DNA from: Brachynemurus nebulosus
Taxonomy: Eukaryota; Arthropoda; Insecta; Neuroptera; Myrmeleontidae
Assembly (NCBI GenBank): GCA_035578155.1
Contig: JAPWDM010000001.1
Span: forward strand, 89,441,076 to 89,505,075
Length of the DNA: 64,000 nt
Direction of reading: 5' to 3'
Shown here: piece by piece, positions 58,841 to 64,000 of the stretch
How the letters are laid out: each line of letters opens with the position of its first letter
Numbering within the stretch: position 1 is the first letter of the stretch
Program-made: the position numbers and the translations under genes
Notes under the pieces: model-generated
What the model was told of the DNA's origin: nothing
The model's input: only the letters and a program-made list of their open reading frames with translations
Databases searched by the model: none

Positions 58841-60225
58841 AAACTGACTGACTGATAGATTGACTGACAGTCACAACGCATAGATGATAGTCCAACTGAT
58901 AGTCCAAACCGCTAGTCCTAGAAACATACAATTTTGAATAAGTATTTCATATGTAACATAGGTTAACATTAAGAAGGAATTTTTCGAAATGCACCCTCTA
59001 AGGTGGTAAAATGAAGGATGAAAATTTGCATAGGAATCTGTCAATTTTTTAGTTTGAAATATGGAAATTGGTGGAATAATGGAATTTCTGATTAGAAACA
59101 AAAGTTTCAGTGTTTTTAGAAATTCGTCCTTTAGGGGGGTGAAAGAGGAGATGAAAATTTATGTGGAAGTCTGTCGTTTTTACAATTAGAAATGTGGAAA
59201 TTGATATGGTATTGGTATACTGGTGATTTTAAAATTGTTAAAGATTCACTTTTTACCGCGTAAGTTGCTAAAATAAATACTGAGAATGTTTAAATTATTC
59301 GAAAAAGTATAAGCTTTCAAATTGCTTATAAATGAAAATATTATAGGGTTCAGTGTAGAATATTTTGAATATAAAGTGATTTGAATAATTTTTATCGCCA
59401 AAATTCATTAATTTCTATTATTCTCACCTATATTATTTTGAATTAAAATGCAAATTTGATGAAAGGTCGTATACTTATTACTTCCGTCAATTTGATTAGG
59501 AATTGGTTTTCTTCGTGTTTTGTGTTCAGCTTTCTGAATTTTCTGGTTTGAAAACTTACAGATATATTTTTATTTGTTTGTACTTTGTTCTTTATTTTCA
59601 GAGCTAAGGTTTAAGATTTATATTATTTTTTGGTTTCGTGGCTCACTTTTAGTTAAGACTTTTTATTATGTATCTGTTTTGTTTTTGTTTTTCTTTATTT
59701 TTAAAGCTAATATTAAAGAATAGTCCTGTCTGTAGGTTAAAAAATGGACATAGAGACGACAAATATTAACGGACAGTAGGTGCAACAAATCACTGTGTCT
59801 GATATTAGCGACGGGGTTTGCCTATTTCGAACCCTTTTTTTGGCACGACAATTAAGAAAATGCTTTAGATGTACACCAATTTTATACGTCAACAAACTTA
59901 ACGATCTGCCTTTTGAATAAAAGCGACTTCATTCAGTTCCCTATAAATGTTTGATTTACAATAATAGCAAAGAGGTCGCAGGGCTAAACTTTTAGATTTG
60001 CGAACGTTAATTTATGGAAGGACTGCTTCTCCCACAGTCAGTTTTATGTAACATGTCATTTTTATCATCATCAATCAAAATGGTATAGAATGTGGTTTAT
60101 ATAAAAGTACTTTAATATTAGCTTTTGTTTGTGATTTCGTTCGCGTGGAATCGCGGAAGGTTAATTAATTGTACGCATTATGTCGTCATGGACTTCACGC
60201 GGACGAATTTGCGGAGAAAAGCTAG
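58838..60225 (+). mobile_element. Helitron-like non-autonomous element
   Basis: Starts TCAAAACTGACTGACTGATAG at the end of a TA tract. It ends TTCACGCGGACGAATTTGCGGAGAAAAGCTAG followed by T, with a short CGC..GCG hairpin before CTAG. Both ends resemble common insect Helitron termini. The ~1.39 kb interior is AT-rich with no Rep/helicase. The ends could belong to two different copies. Confidence 0.6.
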
Positions 60226-60269
60226 TAATTTTATATATACCGTTAATATTTAAGCACATTGTTGTATTT

Positions 60270-60278
<9 letters not shown>

Positions 60279-60302
<24 letters not shown>
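60279..60302. repeat. Poly(T) tract
   Basis: About 24 T residues; possibly the A-tail of a minus-strand retroposed sequence, but no body was recognised. Confidence 0.8.
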
Positions 60303-60439
60303 GAACAAAAACTATGTAAAATCAGGCGAAACGAAGCATAAGAAATGTACTAAAGAAAGAATACAACCATGTAGTTTCATTTATTTGTTTTAATTTTTAA
60401 CTGAGTAACAATTTAGTGCAAGTTAGTTGTTTGGTACAC

Positions 60440-60607
60440 TTCGAACAAGCTTCAATAGGTACATTATAATCGAAAATTCGCTATAGTCGGGTTCACTATA
60501 ACCAAATTTTTCTATTATTGTATCTTATGGTACAAAAAATGGGACTTTTTTCTAGATCGTTGTAACCAGAATTTCGTTGCAACCGGGTTCGTTATAAAAG
60601 AACTGTA
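60440..60607. mobile_element. Possible mariner/pogo-like fragment
   Basis: The right end on the opposite strand reads TACAGTACAGTTCTTTTATAACGAACCC. Tracts such as ACTATAACC and GTTATAA recur, as in TA-inserting elements. The left end is unclear. Confidence 0.45.
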
Positions 60608-61886
60608 CTGTATACCCAAATTTAAACATACTTATGTAGGTCCAAGTACAATATAAAATTCATATTTATTGTATAAATGTTATTTATGAAATCGGTGTCA
60701 CTGATGGGAAGCCGTTGGTCGAAATAAGCATCATAGTACCTATGTATACAAAAAAGGCAAAAAAAAAAAAACAAACATCACTTTTGGTCCTAAGCACGTT
60801 TTGGGTTTGCCTTCCAAACACTTTCTTAGGTATTGCGTGATTAAAACACAGTGGAAAATGTCGTATACAAGACAAGGGGAATAAGAAATTTGGTGTTTGG
60901 TTAACTTGGTATAAAAACGTACAAAACGCTTAGAAACAATCAAGTAAAGCATTGTAGTAAGAAAGAAATAATAAATAAATTTTGTCAAAAATAGGTCCAA
61001 TCAGTTCTTTATATGATTCGGTTCACTCGCTAAACGATTTTAAAGTGGCTGTATTCATATTTCAATAGCACGTGTTATCTTCACATTCTGAGACCTTTGT
61101 GTAAATACCCATATTGACAGTTGTAAAAATATTTCAATTTTGAACTCTTTTTAAGACTCAACAGTCGTGGAAAACGGGTTTAAAATCATATTCATTTTTT
61201 CGAGGTTTCAAAAGTATTTGAATAAAATTTGGTTAAGCTTCTATGGAACTTTAAGGTTCTGGGGACAGTTTCGATCTTAAGCTCACTTTTCGCCGATCTC
61301 TCGGTTGGATATAGTATTATATAATATCTCCTTTTAAAAATTGTTTAAATATTTTATAAATACCGTTTTCTGAGTAGCTTGCAATCTACTGAATAAATAA
61401 TAATTAATGCGTTCAGCAATACGTATCATTATTTAATTAGTGTAAATGTCTCAGTAATAAATGCATATTACAAGAGTTTAATAGCGACTACCGTCAGTAG
61501 TAATCCAATTTACCATTATCTGTTTCATCTTCAAAGCCTAATTTATCTTCTTTTACTTAAAAGATATTGGAAAAATCGACTAGAAGCGAGTTGGGTTCCG
61601 TACAGTTATCACTCAACACACCAAATCAAACATTTTCTTTCTTTTGTACATTTTATTCTTATACAGATTTATTTCTGATAATTGAAAAATGTATGAATTA
61701 TTCCAAATTATACTGAAATATTAGTAAATACGTTGTCTGTAATCGTGTTTCTTCTTGTTATTTAAAATATTTTTTCCTGCATTTATTAAACTGTCAAAAA
61801 AACCCGGAATTTTTCGATCATCTGTAATTCAGTATCTATTAATCCTACTAAAAATCAAAATTTTATCTTTAAAAATTATATAACTA
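60608..61886. other. AT-rich region with pieces of the downstream repeat family
   Basis: The stretch around 61017-61135 (GGTTCACTCGCTAAACGATT, CACATTCTGAGACC..CCCATATTGACAGTT) matches 63240-63390 loosely. No gene seen. Confidence 0.5.
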
Positions 61887-63064
61887 GCACACCAGGCCAC
61901 GCGTTGCTGTGGCTCAGTAGTTATAATTGATTGAATTAATTTTTTCTTATCATTTCAAACGATAGACTACACAATTATAACACAATACATAGTATAATTA
62001 TAAAAATTATTGACATCGTGAACATAAACAAATATGACGTGGAATAGAATGTATAATCTAGAAATTGAAACACAGCGCCATCTACCGGGTATCTATACAC
62101 CCTAAATGTCAAACGATGTTAGATTAAATTATAGGTAAAATTTATAGGTCATTTCAATCATATTCCAAAATTCTGTGCAAAGTCAATTATTTATAGCACT
62201 TGACCCTGCTCGCCCAATGACTCTAAAATAACTATCTTCATATTTTATTAGCATGGCTATTTTCCGCACCGTAAGAACTTAGTATGGGTACCTATACCAA
62301 CCGTTTTAGAATTGTTTCTATTTTAGGCCCTTCAAGTCACCAAGGCCATGGGAAACCATTTTAAAGTTACTTTCGTCTTTCACAGAGATCTTAACAGTAC
62401 TTAAGTAAAAATTGTCAAATTTCTTCAGCTTTTTAATTTGCGCCCTATTTGGTGTAACTGACGGACAATGTGACCACACTTCCATTTAAATTTAATATTC
62501 TGAAATTTTGTACAAAATCACTTCCTTATGTGCTTCGCTTCGCTCGCTCGACGACTCTAAAGTATTATTCATATTTTCATATTTTCAAGTCATATTCATA
62601 TTTTTTTTTATAGCATATCTAATTTTCATATGTATGGAATTTGCTGAAAACAGCAGAAATGCCAATTGATGATAACTGGACAATCCAGTTGTTTATTTCT
62701 TTATAGGATTTAAATAGTATTTTGCAGAGTAGATAAGTAATTTCATAGTAGTCGTAGGTAAAAATATTATTGGTGGTATTTATAGAAATACTTATTAATC
62801 ATTTTTCTCCGAGTGCTTAGCAACAAATTAATTTGCATGATTTTTTTTATAAATTTTTCCACAGATATCTGTATACAGTAATAAAAAATTGATATTTTGC
62901 TGTTTTCCCTAAATTTCTACGGTTAGACCAAAAATTTTGCGATAAAAACTATCCGATATTTTAAGTTGGACCAAATTATAGATAGTTACCAAATTTGATC
63001 AAAATCGGTTCAGTAGTTTCGGAGTTTATCCTAGCCATACATTGTGACATGAGATTTTTATAAA
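61887..63064 (+). mobile_element. Dispersed repeat, tandem copy A
   Basis: Begins with a worn form of CTAGCTGACCCGGCCACGCG (CACACCAGGCCACGCGTTGC). It ends TTCAGTAGTTTCGGAGTTTA..GAGATTTTTAT. These ends are typical of widely dispersed insect repeats. No ORF. Confidence 0.6.
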
Positions 63065-63895
63065 TGCGCTAGCTGACCCGGCCACGCGTTGCTGTGGTTC
63101 AGTAGTTATAATTGATTGAATTAATTTTTTCTTATCATTTTGATACAATCAAATCAATATTTATTAATAAAGCTGAAAATAGTTTAGCCAGTTTTAAATC
63201 ATATGGGATTGAGAATAGGCGCGAGGATAAAGTGCTTCGCTTCGCTCGCTAAACAGTTCAAAATTCTATGAAAGGTTAATTCCATGTAATGCTTCGCTCC
63301 GCTCGCCATACGACTCTAAAGTAACCATTAATATATCTAATTTTCACACTCTGAGATTTTTCCATAGATTCCCATATTGATGGTTTTAGATACACTGCAC
63401 AATTATTATATAACACAATACACACTATAATAATAATAGTATATTGTACAATAAGTGGGAAAAATGGCTTATTTTTCACGTATTTTACACTATATTTTTT
63501 TGCGAAAACATTTTTTTCGTAAAATTTACATTAATATTTATTTAAATAAATAGTAAAATTTTTTATTAATTTATGTCAGTTGTAAAAGATGTTCAAATTT
63601 TTGCCAATGCATACTTTGAAACTATGGAAACAAAAATTAATAATAAACACACGTATATGCATATTTTCAAATTTATATAGATTTTAAATACAAAGTAGTA
63701 TATTGTTAATAAAACATTTAATTTGCAAAAAAGAAATTTTAAGGTCAATAATTGAGATAAAAACTATCCTATCTTTTAAGTTGGACCAAATTATAGATAA
63801 TTACCAAATTTGATCAAAATTGGTTCAGTAGTTTCGCAGTTTATCGTAGCCTAACATTGTGACATGAGATTTTTATACATATAGATATTAATACA
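63065..63895 (+). mobile_element. Dispersed repeat, tandem copy B
   Basis: Starts CTAGCTGACCCGGCCACGCG. The first ~60 bp match copy A, and the last ~125 bp (63752-63877) match the end of copy A (62938-63060). It ends in ACATATAGATATTAATACA. The interior differs in length and content. Confidence 0.65.
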
Positions 63896-64000
63896 TAGAT
63901 TAAGACTATTAAAACAAAAATTAAAAAAAACGCCGTGAGCAGCGGGGCCCCATCACGGTAGTCGAATTTTCCCCTTCATCTTCGGTATTGAATGTCTACA
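63896..64000. other. Window end, unassigned
   Basis: About 100 bp with a GC-richer GCAGCGGGGCCCCATCACGG segment, possibly the edge of another element. Confidence 0.3.

Overview
The window is arthropod (most likely insect) nuclear repeat DNA with no recognisable intact host gene. The evidence is the element content: I-like LINEs with RNase H, R4/Dong-like LINEs, a Penelope-like GIY-YIG fragment, PIF/Harbinger and pogo-like DNA transposons, hAT MITEs with 8-bp target duplications, and Helitron-like termini. The right-hand 34 kb is very AT-rich and shows no gene structure. A hemipteran-type genome is plausible, but the sequence does not settle the order.

Layout. (1) 1-25061: four head-to-tail copies (U1-U4) of one I-superfamily non-LTR retrotransposon of about 6.9-7.0 kb. 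U1 is cut by the window edge; U2-U4 are full length. Each unit has a structured 5' leader, ORF1 (Gag-like, CCHC knuckles), a 37-38 bp gap, ORF2 (AP endonuclease, reverse transcriptase, RNase H, CCHC), an 850-900 bp 3' UTR full of hairpins, and an A-run followed by (AAT)n that abuts the next unit directly. All complete ORFs are open except ORF1 of U3, which has a one-base frameshift. (2) 25062-30168: two R4/Dong-clade elements in the same orientation, the first 5'-truncated and the second decayed, again delimited by (TAA)n. A foldback MITE breaks the second one. (3) 30752-39430: a pogo-like deletion derivative, a PIF/Harbinger remnant (DDE on -, MADF on +), a decayed cysteine-rich reading frame, a Penelope-like fragment with a hammerhead-like core, and a decayed LINE on the minus strand carrying a hAT MITE. 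(4) 39868-64000: gene-free DNA made of foldback elements (one pair of arms about 750 bp long), three hAT MITEs with clear target duplications in the wider region, Helitron-like elements, a mariner/pogo-like element, a composite with a ~140-bp degenerate tandem core, long (TA)n tracts, and a tandem pair of an insect-type dispersed repeat at the right edge.

How it fits together. Units U1-U4 look like independent insertions of a functional lineage. Their differences are largely silent, tails differ in length and structure, and every full unit starts at the same GGTGGT. The common junction of six successive elements is (TAA)n, which suggests repeated insertion into TAA microsatellites supplied by the tail of an earlier element, or end-to-end attachment. 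The most interesting signal is the conserved RNA structure: several 3' UTR hairpins carry compensatory base changes between copies. The hairpin just before the A-tail is the strongest and is a candidate recognition structure for the element's own reverse transcriptase. The 5' leader has features reminiscent of an HDV-like ribozyme, but a complete fold was not established.
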